From Mycobacterium spongiae (GTDB taxonomy: Bacteria; Actinomycetota; Actinomycetes; Mycobacteriales; Mycobacteriaceae), in NCBI RefSeq assembly GCF_018278905.1, contig NZ_CP046600.1, positions 2,790,001 through 2,854,000 of the forward strand: a stretch of 64,000 bases of DNA, in the 5' to 3' direction. A program made the translations under genes and the position numbers. Below, piece after piece: positions 45,535-55,334 of the stretch. Positions within the stretch are counted from its first letter, which is position 1. Each line of letters opens with the position of its first letter. The notes beneath the pieces are model-generated. The model saw nothing but the letters and a program-made list of their open reading frames with translations, made no database searches and was not told the DNA's origin.

Positions 45535-45548
45535 TGAAACGTGTTCTA
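45535..45548. promoter_or_regulatory. KstR operator upstream of the Rv1894c-like gene
   Basis: Exact match to the palindromic KstR consensus TNNAACNNGTTNNA (minus strand: TAGAACACGTTTCA), 37-50 bases upstream of the start at 45498. In M. tuberculosis this gene belongs to the KstR regulon, so control by sterol is likely conserved. Confidence 0.82.
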
Positions 45549-45702
45549 GTTTAATACGCATCGTGGCGGCGCGGCCAGCGGCCCAGGTTCCGGCTGGATT
45601 TCGGCCGGCAAGCCCACGCGTCACTGTGCGGCGAGGGCTTCGAACGGCTACGACGTGTCGTGAGCGACCCACGGGACTTGGATCAGAACATGCCGCTTTG
45701 CG

Positions 45703-47232
45703 TCAGAACGGTGGGGGGTCGTTGTTGTTGGGTGGGGCCGGGCCGGTGGAGGTGGCGGATTCGACGAGGTGGGCGGTGCGGGTGTTGCGGGTGCGGGTGT
45801 TGCGATTGTGGCGGCGCTCGGTCGCGATGCGGTGGGCGCGGTCGTCGGCGCGGGTGCGGCGGCGGCGGGGCATCCTCGCGGTGCGGCCGGCAGGGTCGTC
45901 GGGCGGTGGGTCGGCCTCGGGTGCTGGTAGCGCACCGGTGGCCCGGCACAGGCTGGGAAACAATAATGCGCTGGCGGGGGTGGTGACATAGGTCCGTCCC
46001 GCCGGTGACGTCACGATCACGGTCCCGTCGGACAACGGCTGATCACGCCAACCCCAAAAAGTCTTGACGAGGTGATGGGTGCGGCAATAACACTTCAGGT
46101 TGGCGGCGTGGGTGGGCCCGCCGTCGGCATACGGGATCGTGTGGTCGAGATCACAATCAGCTGCGGGCTGGTCGCAGCCGGGCCAGCGGCAGGTCATATC
46201 CCGACAACGCACAAAATCGGCCAGCGCCGTCGACGGCACATACCCCGGCTCGGGCGGGGCATCGGCCGGATGAACCAGCGGCACCATCTTGGCTGATGCG
46301 GCCAGTTCGGCCACCAGGTCGGCGGTGATGAGCCCGTCGGCGCCGATCTCGGAAGCCGGTGCGCTGCCGGTGCCGTTGATCGTGGCCTGCTCGGCAATCA
46401 CGTGGATCACCACCGGAGTGGCCGAGGGTCGCTGTCCGGCGGAGCAGGCGGCTCGCCCGCAGCGACAGCCCAGCCGGTCGGCTCCGGCCGCCAGGGCGCC
46501 GAGCGCATCCGCGCGGCGCTGCTCCCGGCTGCGGGGATCGCGCTCGCACACCGTGGCTGCCAAGGCGGTCAACCGCTTGTCAAGGGCATTGGCGTCGGGG
46601 GTGAACAAACTGCCGTGGATTTCCGAGGTGCCACCCTCATTCGCCCCGATCCAGATCTCCCGGTCGGTCTGATTCTTCTTGTGTCGCCGCACCGCATCCG
46701 CGTCGGCGCGGGCCACGATCTTGTCGATTTGCCCGCCCAGCCGACTGCGGGTCATCGACGGCCAGCGGGTCACCTTGGCGGCCAACTCGGCGTCCACGGC
46801 GGCCAGCACGTCGCGGTCGGTGATCAGATCGGTGCGATACACGATCGTCTGAAACATCCGATAGTCGATCTCACCGGTGTTGAAGACCTCGCCCACCCGC
46901 GGCAGCCGCTCGCGCATCGCCCGGGCATACCGCAGCCGGCTGCTGGCCAGTCCCTGACTGATCCGCAGGGCTGCGGCCACCTCCGCGCTCACCGCCGCCA
47001 TGGTGTCGATCGCCCAGTCTTCGGTGTCCGAACAGCGTGTCAGCCGATAGGCGAACAACTCGCCAATCGCCACCAGCTGCGCGGCCGCGCCCCGATTCTC
47101 CGCGCGCGCCGCCGCGCAGATCGCATCCACCAACACCCCCGACCGCACGGTCGACGAGGGATAGCACCGCTCGACCAACTCATCACACCGAGACTGCACC
47201 TCGTCACACCCGGACAGCACCTCATCGAACAT
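45703..47232 (-). CDS. 13E12 repeat family protein (DUF222 + HNH endonuclease)
   Basis: Protein of 509 aa of the mycobacterial REP13E12 family. The N-terminal DUF222 region (about 30-300) is followed by an HNH-nuclease domain: CRDMTCRWPGCDQPAADCDLDHTIPYADGGPTH, in pieces, with the paired Cys and the DLDH core, then CRTHHLVKTFWGW. The tail after about residue 430 is very rich in Arg, Pro and Thr. In H37Rv such repeats serve as integration sites for the phage-like elements phiRv1/phiRv2. None lies here in H37Rv. No flanking direct repeats were identified. Confidence 0.9.
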   Translation of the reverse strand: MFDEVLSGCDEVQSRCDELVERCYPSSTVRSGVLVDAICAAARAENRGAAAQLVAIGELFAYRLTRCSDTEDWAIDTMAAVSAEVAAALRISQGLASSRLRYARAMRERLPRVGEVFNTGEIDYRMFQTIVYRTDLITDRDVLAAVDAELAAKVTRWPSMTRSRLGGQIDKIVARADADAVRRHKKNQTDREIWIGANEGGTSEIHGSLFTPDANALDKRLTALAATVCERDPRSREQRRADALGALAAGADRLGCRCGRAACSAGQRPSATPVVIHVIAEQATINGTGSAPASEIGADGLITADLVAELAASAKMVPLVHPADAPPEPGYVPSTALADFVRCRDMTCRWPGCDQPAADCDLDHTIPYADGGPTHAANLKCYCRTHHLVKTFWGWRDQPLSDGTVIVTSPAGRTYVTTPASALLFPSLCRATGALPAPEADPPPDDPAGRTARMPRRRRTRADDRAHRIATERRHNRNTRTRNTRTAHLVESATSTGPAPPNNNDPPPF

Positions 47233-47343
47233 ACTTGCGATGATTTCACAGGGGTCCGACGCGTTGACTCGTCAGAAATGCGCGCGCAGCGGTAGCCAAC
47301 CGCCCTTGATCCGCTCCCGCGCCGCAGGTAGCGTGGTGCCCCT

Positions 47344-47370
47344 AATTACGAAACGGCACGTAGCGTAATT
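47344..47370. promoter_or_regulatory. Candidate operator upstream of the Baeyer-Villiger monooxygenase
   Basis: Perfect 7-base inverted repeat AATTACG / CGTAATT with a 13-base spacer, 26-52 bases upstream of the monooxygenase start. An A/T-rich site in a GC-rich gap, in a position expected for a repressor. Confidence 0.5.
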
Positions 47371-47395
47371 GGGTGCAGTGAAAGGAATGCCCGCA

Positions 47396-49321
47396 ATGCG
47401 CAGTCCCTATTCCGGCCTGCCGTTTACGACGTCTACACCCGCGATTGCCGCCGCTCTGCAGGACGTGAGTATCCCGACCTTGCTGCTGTCGCTGGTGCAC
47501 ATCACCGGCGATCCTCGTTTCATCCGCGACTTCAAGCCCATGGGCATCTTCCTCAACGAGGTCCAGGGCTTCATGTCCGACGAAGACAAGGCTCGCGCCC
47601 GCGAGGCGGCGCTACCAGTGATTGCCGACTATCGAGACCGCGGCTGCCCTGATCCGAAACCGCTGAGCGGCGAGCTGATCCGAGAAATGTTGGACTGGTT
47701 GGCCTGCGAACATGTTCCCGACGACTATCTGCCGTTGATCTCCGAAGAGCTGGACCTCGACGGCGTCGACCCACGGCGACCCGCGGCGCTCGAGGCAGCG
47801 AACGGGTTTCCGGTCGTCGTGATCGGCTGCGGCGAATCGGGCATCTTGGCCGGAATCCGGCTCAAACAGGCGAACATCCCGTTCACCATCGTGGAGAAGA
47901 ACGCGGGGCCCGGCGGAACGTGGTGGGAGAACAGCTATCCCGGCGCCCGGGTGGACGTGGCGAACCACTTCTATTGTTACAGCTTCGAGCCCAATAACGA
48001 CTGGACCCACTTCTTCGCCGAACAACACGAATTACAAGGCTATTTCACCCAGGTCATGAACAAGCACGAGCTGGCTGACCGGGTGCGATGGAACACCGAG
48101 GTGCTCTCGGCCGAGTGGAACGACGACGAGGGTGTCTGGGGCGTCTCGGTACGTTCGGTTGATGGCCAGAGGAGCACGCTGTACGCACGAGCGGTCATCA
48201 CCGCCGTGGGACAGCTAAATCGGCCTAATATTCCCGAATTCGACGGAATCGACACGTTCGAAGGGCCATCGTTTCACTCGGCAACGTGGGATCACCGCGT
48301 TGATCTGACCGGCAAGCGCGTCGCCCTGGTCGGGGCTGGCGCCAGCGGATTTCAGATCGCGCCGGCCATCGCGCCGGACGTCGGGCACCTCACCGTGTTC
48401 CAGCGCACCGCCCAATGGATGTTTCCCAACGCGATGTATCACGACCGGGTTGGTGACGGTGTGCGTTGGGCGATGCGGCATCTGCCGTTCTACGGCCGGT
48501 GGTATCGCTTCCTGCTGCTCTGGCCAGGTGCCGACAAGGGCCTCGAGGCGGCTCGGAGCGACCCGAGTTATGCCGACCAGGACTATGCCGTCAGTGACCT
48601 CAACGCAGCCGCGCGAATGATGTTCACCCAATGGATCAGCAGCCAAGTCGGCGACGGCACCGATCTGTTGGCCAAGGTGATGCCGGACTATCCCGCCACG
48701 GGCAAACGCACGCTGCAGGACAATGGCAGCTGGCTGCAGACCCTACAGCGGGACAACGTCGAGTTGGTACGGACACCGATCCAGCGGATCGCGCCGCGCG
48801 GCGTCGTCACAGCAGATGGGGCAGCTCACGACGTTGACATCATCATCTACGCCACCGGGTTCCGGCACACGGACGTGTTGTGGCCGTTGACAATCACCGG
48901 TCGCAACGGGATCGACCTGCGCGACATGTGGGGAACTCGCCCCTATGCGTACCTGGGCATCACGATCCCGGCATTCCCCAACCTGTTTCTCCTCTACGGG
49001 CCTGGAACTCACCTTGCCCACGGCGGGAGCCTGATCTTCCAGTCCGAACTGCAGATGCGCTATATCAACCTGTGTTTGCAGCGGCTGGCACAGCCCGATG
49101 CGCTTTCCCTGGAACCCACTTCACGCGCGGCAACCGAATGGCATCAACGCTCGCAAGCCGAAATCAAGAAGATGGTGTGGTCACACCCCGCCGTCGAACA
49201 CTCCTACTTCAAGAACGCCGACGGGGAGATTCACACCGTCAGCCCGTGGCGTCTCAACGAATACTGGGCCGCGGTCCGCGAGCCCGACTTCTCCCAATTT
49301 GTTCTGCGCCAACGAAAGTGA
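47396..49321 (+). CDS. Baeyer-Villiger monooxygenase (HAPMO-like with N-terminal extension)
   Basis: NADPH/FAD enzyme of 641 aa that inserts oxygen beside a ketone, giving esters. The ATG at 47396 has AAAGGA nine bases upstream. Other ATG/GTG/TTG starts lie within 30 bases. An N-terminal ~140-residue extension precedes the FAD-binding VIGCGESGILAG. The BVMO fingerprint FxGxxxHxxxW is exact (F288 to W298: FEGPSFHSATW). The NADP-binding LVGAGASGFQIA follows, then DVDIIIYATGFRHT. The zinc dehydrogenase gene follows after ten bases, so an alcohol-to-ester route is suggested. Confidence 0.92.
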   Translation: MRSPYSGLPFTTSTPAIAAALQDVSIPTLLLSLVHITGDPRFIRDFKPMGIFLNEVQGFMSDEDKARAREAALPVIADYRDRGCPDPKPLSGELIREMLDWLACEHVPDDYLPLISEELDLDGVDPRRPAALEAANGFPVVVIGCGESGILAGIRLKQANIPFTIVEKNAGPGGTWWENSYPGARVDVANHFYCYSFEPNNDWTHFFAEQHELQGYFTQVMNKHELADRVRWNTEVLSAEWNDDEGVWGVSVRSVDGQRSTLYARAVITAVGQLNRPNIPEFDGIDTFEGPSFHSATWDHRVDLTGKRVALVGAGASGFQIAPAIAPDVGHLTVFQRTAQWMFPNAMYHDRVGDGVRWAMRHLPFYGRWYRFLLLWPGADKGLEAARSDPSYADQDYAVSDLNAAARMMFTQWISSQVGDGTDLLAKVMPDYPATGKRTLQDNGSWLQTLQRDNVELVRTPIQRIAPRGVVTADGAAHDVDIIIYATGFRHTDVLWPLTITGRNGIDLRDMWGTRPYAYLGITIPAFPNLFLLYGPGTHLAHGGSLIFQSELQMRYINLCLQRLAQPDALSLEPTSRAATEWHQRSQAEIKKMVWSHPAVEHSYFKNADGEIHTVSPWRLNEYWAAVREPDFSQFVLRQRK

Positions 49322-49331
49322 GCCCGCCAGC

Positions 49332-50357
49332 ATGCGCACGGTAGTCATCGACGCGCCCGGCAGTGTCCGGGTCGATACCCAGCCGGATCCCGCTCTTCCC
49401 GGGGACGACGCAGTGATCGTCGCGGTCACGGCCGCCGGGATCTGCGGCTCCGATCTGCATTTCTATGAGGGTGAATACCCGTTGGCGCAGCCGGTGGCTC
49501 TCGGCCACGAGGCGGTCGGCACCGTCGTCGAAGCCGGGAGACAGGTGCGCACCGTTGGGGTGGGCGATCTGGTCCTGGTGTCGTCGGTCGCCGGCTGCGG
49601 CAGCTGCCCGGGGTGTGCAACCCGCGACCCGGTGAGGTGCTTCTCCGGGCCGCGGGTTTTCGGCTCCGGTGCGCTGGGTGGCGCCCAGGCGGACCTGCTC
49701 GCCGTGCCGGCCGCCGACTTCCAGGTGCTGAAGATCCCCGACGGCATCACCACCGAGCAGGCGCTGCTTCTCACCGACAACCTGGCCACCGGCTGGGCAG
49801 CAGCACAGCGCGCCGACATATCCTTCGGCGACACTGCGGCCGTGATCGGCCTGGGTGCGGTCGGGCTGTGCGCACTGCGTAGCGCGTTTGTCCACGGTGC
49901 TGCAACGGTTTTCGGCGTCGACCGGGTTGACGGGCGCTTGCAACGCGCGGCCACCTGGGGTGGTACCCCGGTCGTGCCGCCGGCGGCCGAGGCCATCCTC
50001 GCCGCAACGGGCGGGCGCGGGGCCGACGCGGTGATCGACGCCGTCGGCACCGACGCCTCGATGACCGACGCGCTCAACATGGTGCGGCCTGGCGGCACCG
50101 TCTCCGTTGTCGGTGTGCATGACCTGCAACCGTTTCCGTTTCCGGCCCTCAGTTGTCTGTTGCGCAGCGTGACGCTGCGCATGACGACCGCCCCCGTGCA
50201 ACGCACCTGGGCGCAATTGATTCCGCTGCTTCAGGCTGGCCGGCTCGACGTCGACGGCATCTTCACCACCACGCTGCCGTTGGACGAAGCGGCCAGAGGG
50301 TATGCCACCGCGGAGTCCCGGTCGGGCGATCAGGTGAAGATCTTGCTCACTCCTTAA
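49332..50357 (+). CDS. Zinc-containing alcohol dehydrogenase (Rv1895-like)
   Basis: Medium-chain dehydrogenase of 341 aa. The start [14 protein letters not shown] at 49332 is chosen because it opens the fold. The frame continues upstream inside the monooxygenase gene. Catalytic zinc ligands are in CGSDLHFYE and GHEAVG, and the structural zinc Cys set is [15 protein letters not shown]. The cofactor motif is [10 protein letters not shown]. It probably oxidises the secondary alcohol that feeds the neighbouring monooxygenase, which is an inference from position. Confidence 0.9.
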   Translation: MRTVVIDAPGSVRVDTQPDPALPGDDAVIVAVTAAGICGSDLHFYEGEYPLAQPVALGHEAVGTVVEAGRQVRTVGVGDLVLVSSVAGCGSCPGCATRDPVRCFSGPRVFGSGALGGAQADLLAVPAADFQVLKIPDGITTEQALLLTDNLATGWAAAQRADISFGDTAAVIGLGAVGLCALRSAFVHGAATVFGVDRVDGRLQRAATWGGTPVVPPAAEAILAATGGRGADAVIDAVGTDASMTDALNMVRPGGTVSVVGVHDLQPFPFPALSCLLRSVTLRMTTAPVQRTWAQLIPLLQAGRLDVDGIFTTTLPLDEAARGYATAESRSGDQVKILLTP

Positions 50358-51258
50358 CCGCGGTGATGTATTGGGAGTGCATGAAACTGTCGATAGCTAC
50401 GTCGACATCCGGCGGTGTCCTGCCGTAGCTGGTCTGCAACTCCAGTGTGCTGCGGACGGGTTCCACCGCCCATCCGCGCTCGGCCAACCACTGGTCCGGG
50501 TTGGTTTTGTCGTCGTAGGTCAGAGCTGAGAAGTCCACGCCACCGGACATATCGACTCCGGGATGGGCCGATTCCAGGGCGGTAAGCCGCTCGTGGTCCA
50601 GACGCGACCCCAGAGCACCAACGGCAACTCGACTGGTCGGCGTCGAAAGCCCATCGATGCGCGCGAAGAGCTGATGTTGGGCATCGCCGGTGAGGTAGGG
50701 CAGCACGCCCTCGACCGACCATGCGCTGGGCCGCTGCGGATCGAAACCCGCCTTCGTCAGGGGCACCGCCCAGTCCGTGCGCAGATCTGCTGCCACCGCA
50801 ACCCTGTGGGCTTTCGGCATGGCACCGCGCTCGCCAAGCACCCGAGTCTTGAAATCCAGGACTTTCGGCAGATCGACCTCGTAAACCGTTGTTCCGGCTG
50901 GCCATTCAAGACGGTAGGCGCGGGAGTCCAAACCTGCGGCGACGATCACTGCTTGGCGTATGCCAGCCTGGGTCGCGGAGGCGAAGAAGTCGTCGAAGAA
51001 GCGGGTCTGCACTCCGTAGAGCCGCGGAAAGGCGGTTTCATCTTCGGAGGTTCCTGGGCCGCCAAGCAGCCCGGTGAGGTAGGGGTCGGCGGACGCGTGG
51101 ATGAAGTACTCGGCGTATTCGTCCCTGGCCACCGGCTCAGGGTCCGCGGCGTGCAGCGCACGCCAACCCGCAACCAGCAAGGCGGTGTACCCGACGCTGC
51201 TGACGATGTCCCAGTGGTCGTCGTCGGACCGCAGCGATCCATAGTCAGGTGGACTCAT
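50347..51258 (-). CDS. SAM-dependent methyltransferase, PPM/leucine-carboxyl family type (Rv1896c-like)
   Basis: Protein of 303 aa, identical in length to Rv1896c in H37Rv. It belongs to the mycobacterial S-adenosylmethionine-dependent family with [26 protein letters not shown] at about 103-128 (shown in part), the motif that binds SAM, and [15 protein letters not shown] after it. The target is unknown. It is convergent with the Rv1895-like gene and overlaps it by 11 bases. Confidence 0.9.
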   Translation of the reverse strand: MSPPDYGSLRSDDDHWDIVSSVGYTALLVAGWRALHAADPEPVARDEYAEYFIHASADPYLTGLLGGPGTSEDETAFPRLYGVQTRFFDDFFASATQAGIRQAVIVAAGLDSRAYRLEWPAGTTVYEVDLPKVLDFKTRVLGERGAMPKAHRVAVAADLRTDWAVPLTKAGFDPQRPSAWSVEGVLPYLTGDAQHQLFARIDGLSTPTSRVAVGALGSRLDHERLTALESAHPGVDMSGGVDFSALTYDDKTNPDQWLAERGWAVEPVRSTLELQTSYGRTPPDVDVAIDSFMHSQYITAVKE

Positions 51259-51313
51259 CGATACCCCTTCCAGGTCCCTTCCAGCCAGCCGCCAACCTAC
51301 CCGCGGCGACGCG

Positions 51314-51745
51314 TCAGAGTTGCAGCATGACGGTTACCGGACCGTCATTGATCAGTTCCACCTGCATGTGGGCACCGAACAAACCGGTCTCTACGTGGGC
51401 ACCGAAGCCTCGCAATGCTTCGGCAAACTCCGCGACCAGGGGCTGGGCCACCGAACCCGGTGCCGCCGCGTTCCACGAGGGACGTCGACCCTTCGCGGTG
51501 TCGGCATAGAGGGTGAATTGGCTGATCACCAGGATTGGTGCGTTGACCTCGGCAGCGGATTTCTCATCGGCGAGAATTCGCAAGTTCCACAGCTTGTCGG
51601 CGAGACGCCGCGCGGTGTCGCGATCGTCGCCATGGGTCACACCGACGAACGCGAGCAAGCCCTGCCCGTCGGATCGGATCGCGCCGACCACGTTGCCATC
51701 GACGGCTACCGACGCTGATGAGACCCGTTGCACCAGAACTCGCAT
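51314..51745 (-). CDS. dtd: D-aminoacyl-tRNA deacylase
   Basis: Proofreading enzyme that removes D-amino acids mis-attached to tRNA, 143 aa. The start [17 protein letters not shown] is standard. The catalytic motif SQFTLYAD is at about 76-83. The other cross-subunit motif normally reads NxGPVT and here is [10 protein letters not shown] at about 132-141, so it is complete. The length matches the family. Confidence 0.96.
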   Translation of the reverse strand: MRVLVQRVSSASVAVDGNVVGAIRSDGQGLLAFVGVTHGDDRDTARRLADKLWNLRILADEKSAAEVNAPILVISQFTLYADTAKGRRPSWNAAAPGSVAQPLVAEFAEALRGFGAHVETGLFGAHMQVELINDGPVTVMLQL

Positions 51746-51802
51746 GAGGCTCGATGCTGCCAGGCCGGCCGGGCAAGCTCCTGGGCTGGGTAGGCTCGTT
51801 GC

Positions 51803-52120
51803 GTGTCTGTGCTGGTTGCGTTTTCCGTGACCCCGTTGGGGGTGGGGGAGGGCGTTGGCGAAATCGTCGCCGACGCGATTCGCGTGGTCCGCGATTCCGG
51901 GCTACCCAATAAGACGGATTCCATGTTCACCACGATCGAAGGCGATAGCTGGGAAGAAGTGATGGCAGTCGTGCAACGCGCGGTGGAGGCCGTGGCCGCT
52001 CGGGCACCCCGCGTCAGCACCGTGATCAAAGCTGACGTGCGTCCCGGCGTTACCGACGCGATGACCCAGAAAGTCGCTGCCGTCGAGCGCTATCTTGTCA
52101 AGGCTGAACAGCAGCCTTAA
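51803..52120 (+). CDS. Thiamine-binding/MTH1187-family protein (Rv1898-like)
   Basis: Small ferredoxin-like protein of 105 aa from GTG 51803. The pattern [31 protein letters not shown], then [21 protein letters not shown], is characteristic of the MTH1187/YqgV family. Some members bind thiamine analogues. The role in mycobacteria is unknown. It is divergent from dtd by 57 bases. Confidence 0.9.
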   Translation: MSVLVAFSVTPLGVGEGVGEIVADAIRVVRDSGLPNKTDSMFTTIEGDSWEEVMAVVQRAVEAVAARAPRVSTVIKADVRPGVTDAMTQKVAAVERYLVKAEQQP

Positions 52121-52610
52121 AGGCCCGCGCGGCAGCATCCCCATGGACGGCAAACACCACGCGCTCCAGCGAAGCGGGCTGGTGCCGGCGCACAGCCCCG
52201 ACCATCAGTCGCGCAGCCTCCTCGATTGGGAAGCCGCCGACGCCGGTACCAAACGCCACCAGCGCCAGCGAGCGGCAACCAAGGTCATCGGCCTTGCGCA
52301 AGGCCGAGTCGGTAGCACGCGCGATGATCTCGGGTGAGGTCTCACCACCCAGCTCCATCGTTGCCGCGTGGATCACGTAGCGAGCCGGCATGTTGCCGGC
52401 GGTGGTCTCGACAGCCTCCCCAAGCCCAATCGGCGCTTTGGCGCTGGATTCACGCTGCACCTCGGGCCCCCCGGCGCGGGCTATCGCCGCGGCGACTCCG
52501 CCAGCATGCCGGAGTTGGGTATTGGCCGCGTTGGCAATCGCGTCGAGCTCGAGCTCGGTCACGTCAGCTTGGAGTACCTCCACCGCGATCACCGACACAT
52601 TCTCTCGCAC
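52098..52610 (-). CDS. Macro-domain protein (C-terminal region of LppD/Rv1899c)
   Basis: ADP-ribose-binding macro domain of 170 aa from GTG 52610. Motifs are [32 protein letters not shown] with the NAAN and GGGVA-like loops, and [19 protein letters not shown] with the second phosphate-binding loop. It probably reads or removes ADP-ribose. In H37Rv the related LppD is about 343 aa, with an N-terminal lipoprotein portion. That portion is absent here, because the frame upstream enters the lipJ gene. The stop overlaps the Rv1898-like gene by 23 bases. Confidence 0.83.
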   Translation of the reverse strand: MRENVSVIAVEVLQADVTELELDAIANAANTQLRHAGGVAAAIARAGGPEVQRESSAKAPIGLGEAVETTAGNMPARYVIHAATMELGGETSPEIIARATDSALRKADDLGCRSLALVAFGTGVGGFPIEEAARLMVGAVRRHQPASLERVVFAVHGDAAARAFKAAVQP

Positions 52611-52623
52611 GCTCGAATAGACC

Positions 52624-54018
52624 TCAGGACCGCGTGGCGGCCGTATGCTCGCGCACCAGCGCGTAGATCCGCCAGCGGCCCGGGACTCCCGGGAGTTCGC
52701 GCTCACCGCGGTCGGCGAACTTTCGCCGCGATCCGGTGACGATGTCGCGAACCGTCGAGGACACCAGCACCTCGCTGGGTGCAGCCAAGGCCGCCACCCG
52801 CGCACCGATGTGCACAGCCATGCCGACGACATCCCGACTCACCGCGCCACGCGCCTCGATCTCGCCAGCGTGAATACCTACGCGCACCGCAATGCCGAGC
52901 ACACCGACCGCATCGACGATCGAGTCGGCACACTCGATGGCGGCACTGGGGCTGGTGAACGTGGCCATGAAACCGTCACCGGCGGTGTTGACTTCGCGAC
53001 CGCGAAACCGATCGAGTTCGTGACGCACGACGTTGTCGTGGTTATCCAAAAGATCTCGCCAGTGATCATCGCCAAGGGCGGCCGCGTGCTCGGTGGAGCC
53101 AACGATGTCGGTGAACACCATGGTGGCCAGCTCACGCTCGATCATGCCGCCGCGCACCCCGGTGATGAATTCCTCGATCTCGTCGAGCATGGGCCCGGTG
53201 TCGCCAACCCAGTACAGGGCATCGCTGCCCGGAAGTTCTACGTATTCGGCCCCGGCGATGTGATCAGCCAGGTAGCGGCCATGCGCGACCGGGATGAATG
53301 ACGAGCTATCCCGATGCAGGATCAGCGTCGGAGCCACAACGCGTGCCAGCGTGTCGCGCGCGTCCGCCGCTGTGACGACTTTGCTCACCGCGCGGGCCAT
53401 GGAGGGTGATGCTGCGCGGTTCCCGGCCAGGTCCCACCACGAGCGGAATGCGTCATCGTCGGCAACACTGGGCGCAACGACGCGCAAGACGTCAAAGCCC
53501 TGTTCGACCGCATCCGGTTCCAGCGCGACCGTCATAAACGGATCGGCGTTGCTCTCGGGGACTCCCAACGGATAGTCCGGCGCCCAGAAGACCCGTGCCG
53601 TGCCGTTGACGATGACCAGACTTCGCACCCGCTCGGGATAGTCGGATGCCAGCACCAACCCGATCGCCGCGTTGTAGACCGGTGCAAGGATCGACGCCCG
53701 TGTGCACCCGACCGCATCCATGACCGCGATCGCGTCCTGCGCCCAGATCGCGGGCCCGATCGCGTCGGGCGAGGCAACACGAGACGACAGACCCATCCCA
53801 CGCAAATCGAATCGGATCACGCGGCTGAAGGACGCCAAGCGCCGATGGAAACGATACATCGACGGTTCGGCGTCAATGGTATCGATCGGGATGGATGCGC
53901 CCGGCAGCACGAGCAGGTCGATGGGGCCAACGCCGAGGACCTGATACGCAATGTCCAGGGTGTGATCTGAGTCGCCGCACTTGGCGTAGCGAGTCCGCGG
54001 AGCCTGCGCCACAGCCAC
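52624..54018 (-). CDS. lipJ: Class III adenylate cyclase with N-terminal alpha/beta-hydrolase-like domain
   Basis: Two-domain signalling protein of 464 aa that makes cAMP from ATP. The alpha/beta-hydrolase-like domain (about 1-285) lacks the GxSxG nucleophile motif: [10 protein letters not shown] occupies that position. The class III catalytic domain (about 290-460) has both metal aspartates (VFTDIVGST and AGDGF), the glycine-rich turn, and an Asn in REVNTAGDG where a purine-specifying Lys is usual, as in Rv1900c. The macro-domain gene lies 13 bases downstream on the same strand. Confidence 0.93.
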   Translation of the reverse strand: MAVAQAPRTRYAKCGDSDHTLDIAYQVLGVGPIDLLVLPGASIPIDTIDAEPSMYRFHRRLASFSRVIRFDLRGMGLSSRVASPDAIGPAIWAQDAIAVMDAVGCTRASILAPVYNAAIGLVLASDYPERVRSLVIVNGTARVFWAPDYPLGVPESNADPFMTVALEPDAVEQGFDVLRVVAPSVADDDAFRSWWDLAGNRAASPSMARAVSKVVTAADARDTLARVVAPTLILHRDSSSFIPVAHGRYLADHIAGAEYVELPGSDALYWVGDTGPMLDEIEEFITGVRGGMIERELATMVFTDIVGSTEHAAALGDDHWRDLLDNHDNVVRHELDRFRGREVNTAGDGFMATFTSPSAAIECADSIVDAVGVLGIAVRVGIHAGEIEARGAVSRDVVGMAVHIGARVAALAAPSEVLVSSTVRDIVTGSRRKFADRGERELPGVPGRWRIYALVREHTAATRS

Positions 54019-54046
54019 AGGCTAGTTCAGCCGGGTGCGTAGGCTC

Positions 54047-55333
54047 ATGTCGGTGAGCGCACGCGCGGGCATCGTGGTCACCGGAACCGAGGTTCTCACC
54101 GGGCGGATCCAGGACCGCAACGGTCCCTGGATCGCCGATCGTCTCCTGGAGCTGGGCGTCGATCTTGCACACATCACGATCTGCCGTGACCGCCCAGCGG
54201 ATATCGAGGCTCAGCTGCGTTTCCTCGCGGACCAACGCGTGGACCTGATCGTGACGACCGGCGGCCTGGGGCCCACTGCCGACGATATGACCGTCGAGGT
54301 CGTGGCCCGCTTCTTCGGGCGCGAGCTGATCCTGGATGTCGAGCTCGAAGACAGGATCGCGGCCATCCTCAAGTCCCTGATGAGGCGCAACCCGGTTTTT
54401 GATCTCGGCAACTTCGATTCGATACGCGCCGCCAACCGCAAGCAGGCGATGATCCCGGCCGGATCACAGGTGATCGATCCCGTGGGCACCGCACCCGGCC
54501 TCGTCGTAGCGGGAACGCCAGTGGTGATGGTGCTTCCGGGGCCACCACGCGAGCTTCAGCCGATGTGGCACAAAGCCATTCAGACGTCCGCGGCCCAAGA
54601 GGCGATCGCAGGCCGAACGACATACCGGCAAGAAACCATCCGGATGTTCGGGTTACCCGAGTCCGGATTGGCCGAGACGCTACGCGCCGCAGAGCAAGCC
54701 ATCCCAGGATTCGACGCGCTCGAGATCACCACGTGCCTGCGCCGCGGCGAAATCGAGATGGTCACCCGCTACGAGCCGGACGCCGCCGAGGTGTACACCC
54801 AGCTGACCCGGCAGCTCCGTGACCGCCACGGCCGGCAGGTCTTCTCCGAAGACGGTTCACGCGTGGATGACCTGGTGGCACAGTTGCTCGGCGGCCGTCG
54901 CATAGCGACCGCGGAATCCTGCACCGCGGGGATGTTGGCGGCGCGGCTCACCGATCGGCCCGGTTCATCGGACTACATGGCCGGCGGTGTCGTGGCCTAT
55001 TCCAACGAGGCGAAGGCACACTTGCTCGGCGTTGATGAGGCACTGATCGAAACGCACGGGGCGGTGTCCGAGCCCGTCGCGGACGCGATGGCGGCCGGAG
55101 CTCTGCGGCGCTTCGATGCCGACACGGCGGTCGCGATCACCGGGATCGCCGGTCCGGGCGGGGGAACGGCGGACAAGCCGGTGGGAACGGTGTGCTTCAC
55201 GGTGCTGCTCTCCGGTAACGCGCCTGCCAGCCAGAGCCTGCGGCTTCCCGGCAACCGCTCTGACATTCGGGAACGCTCCACGACCGTGGCGATGCATCTG
55301 CTGCGGCGCGCCCTCAGCGACAGCCCGGCCTAG
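54047..55333 (+). CDS. cinA: CinA: competence/damage-inducible protein with NMN deamidase domain
   Basis: Two-domain protein of 428 aa from ATG 54047 ([20 protein letters not shown]). The N-terminal MoaB/MogA-like domain (about 1-170) has the signature [19 protein letters not shown] and binds nucleotides (ADP-ribose pyrophosphatase in relatives). The C-terminal CinA domain (about 265-428) contains [14 protein letters not shown] with the catalytic Ser and [10 protein letters not shown], and hydrolyses nicotinamide mononucleotide. Both halves are intact. In M. tuberculosis CinA cleaves NAD-drug adducts and gives tolerance to isoniazid, whose activator katG is in the same window. Confidence 0.95.
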   Translation: MSVSARAGIVVTGTEVLTGRIQDRNGPWIADRLLELGVDLAHITICRDRPADIEAQLRFLADQRVDLIVTTGGLGPTADDMTVEVVARFFGRELILDVELEDRIAAILKSLMRRNPVFDLGNFDSIRAANRKQAMIPAGSQVIDPVGTAPGLVVAGTPVVMVLPGPPRELQPMWHKAIQTSAAQEAIAGRTTYRQETIRMFGLPESGLAETLRAAEQAIPGFDALEITTCLRRGEIEMVTRYEPDAAEVYTQLTRQLRDRHGRQVFSEDGSRVDDLVAQLLGGRRIATAESCTAGMLAARLTDRPGSSDYMAGGVVAYSNEAKAHLLGVDEALIETHGAVSEPVADAMAAGALRRFDADTAVAITGIAGPGGGTADKPVGTVCFTVLLSGNAPASQSLRLPGNRSDIRERSTTVAMHLLRRALSDSPA

Positions 55334-55334
55334 A

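Noticed and set aside
45703..47232. 13E12 gene as an intact mobile element
   Set aside because: Only the DUF222/HNH gene is visible. No transposase, recombinase or terminal repeats were found.
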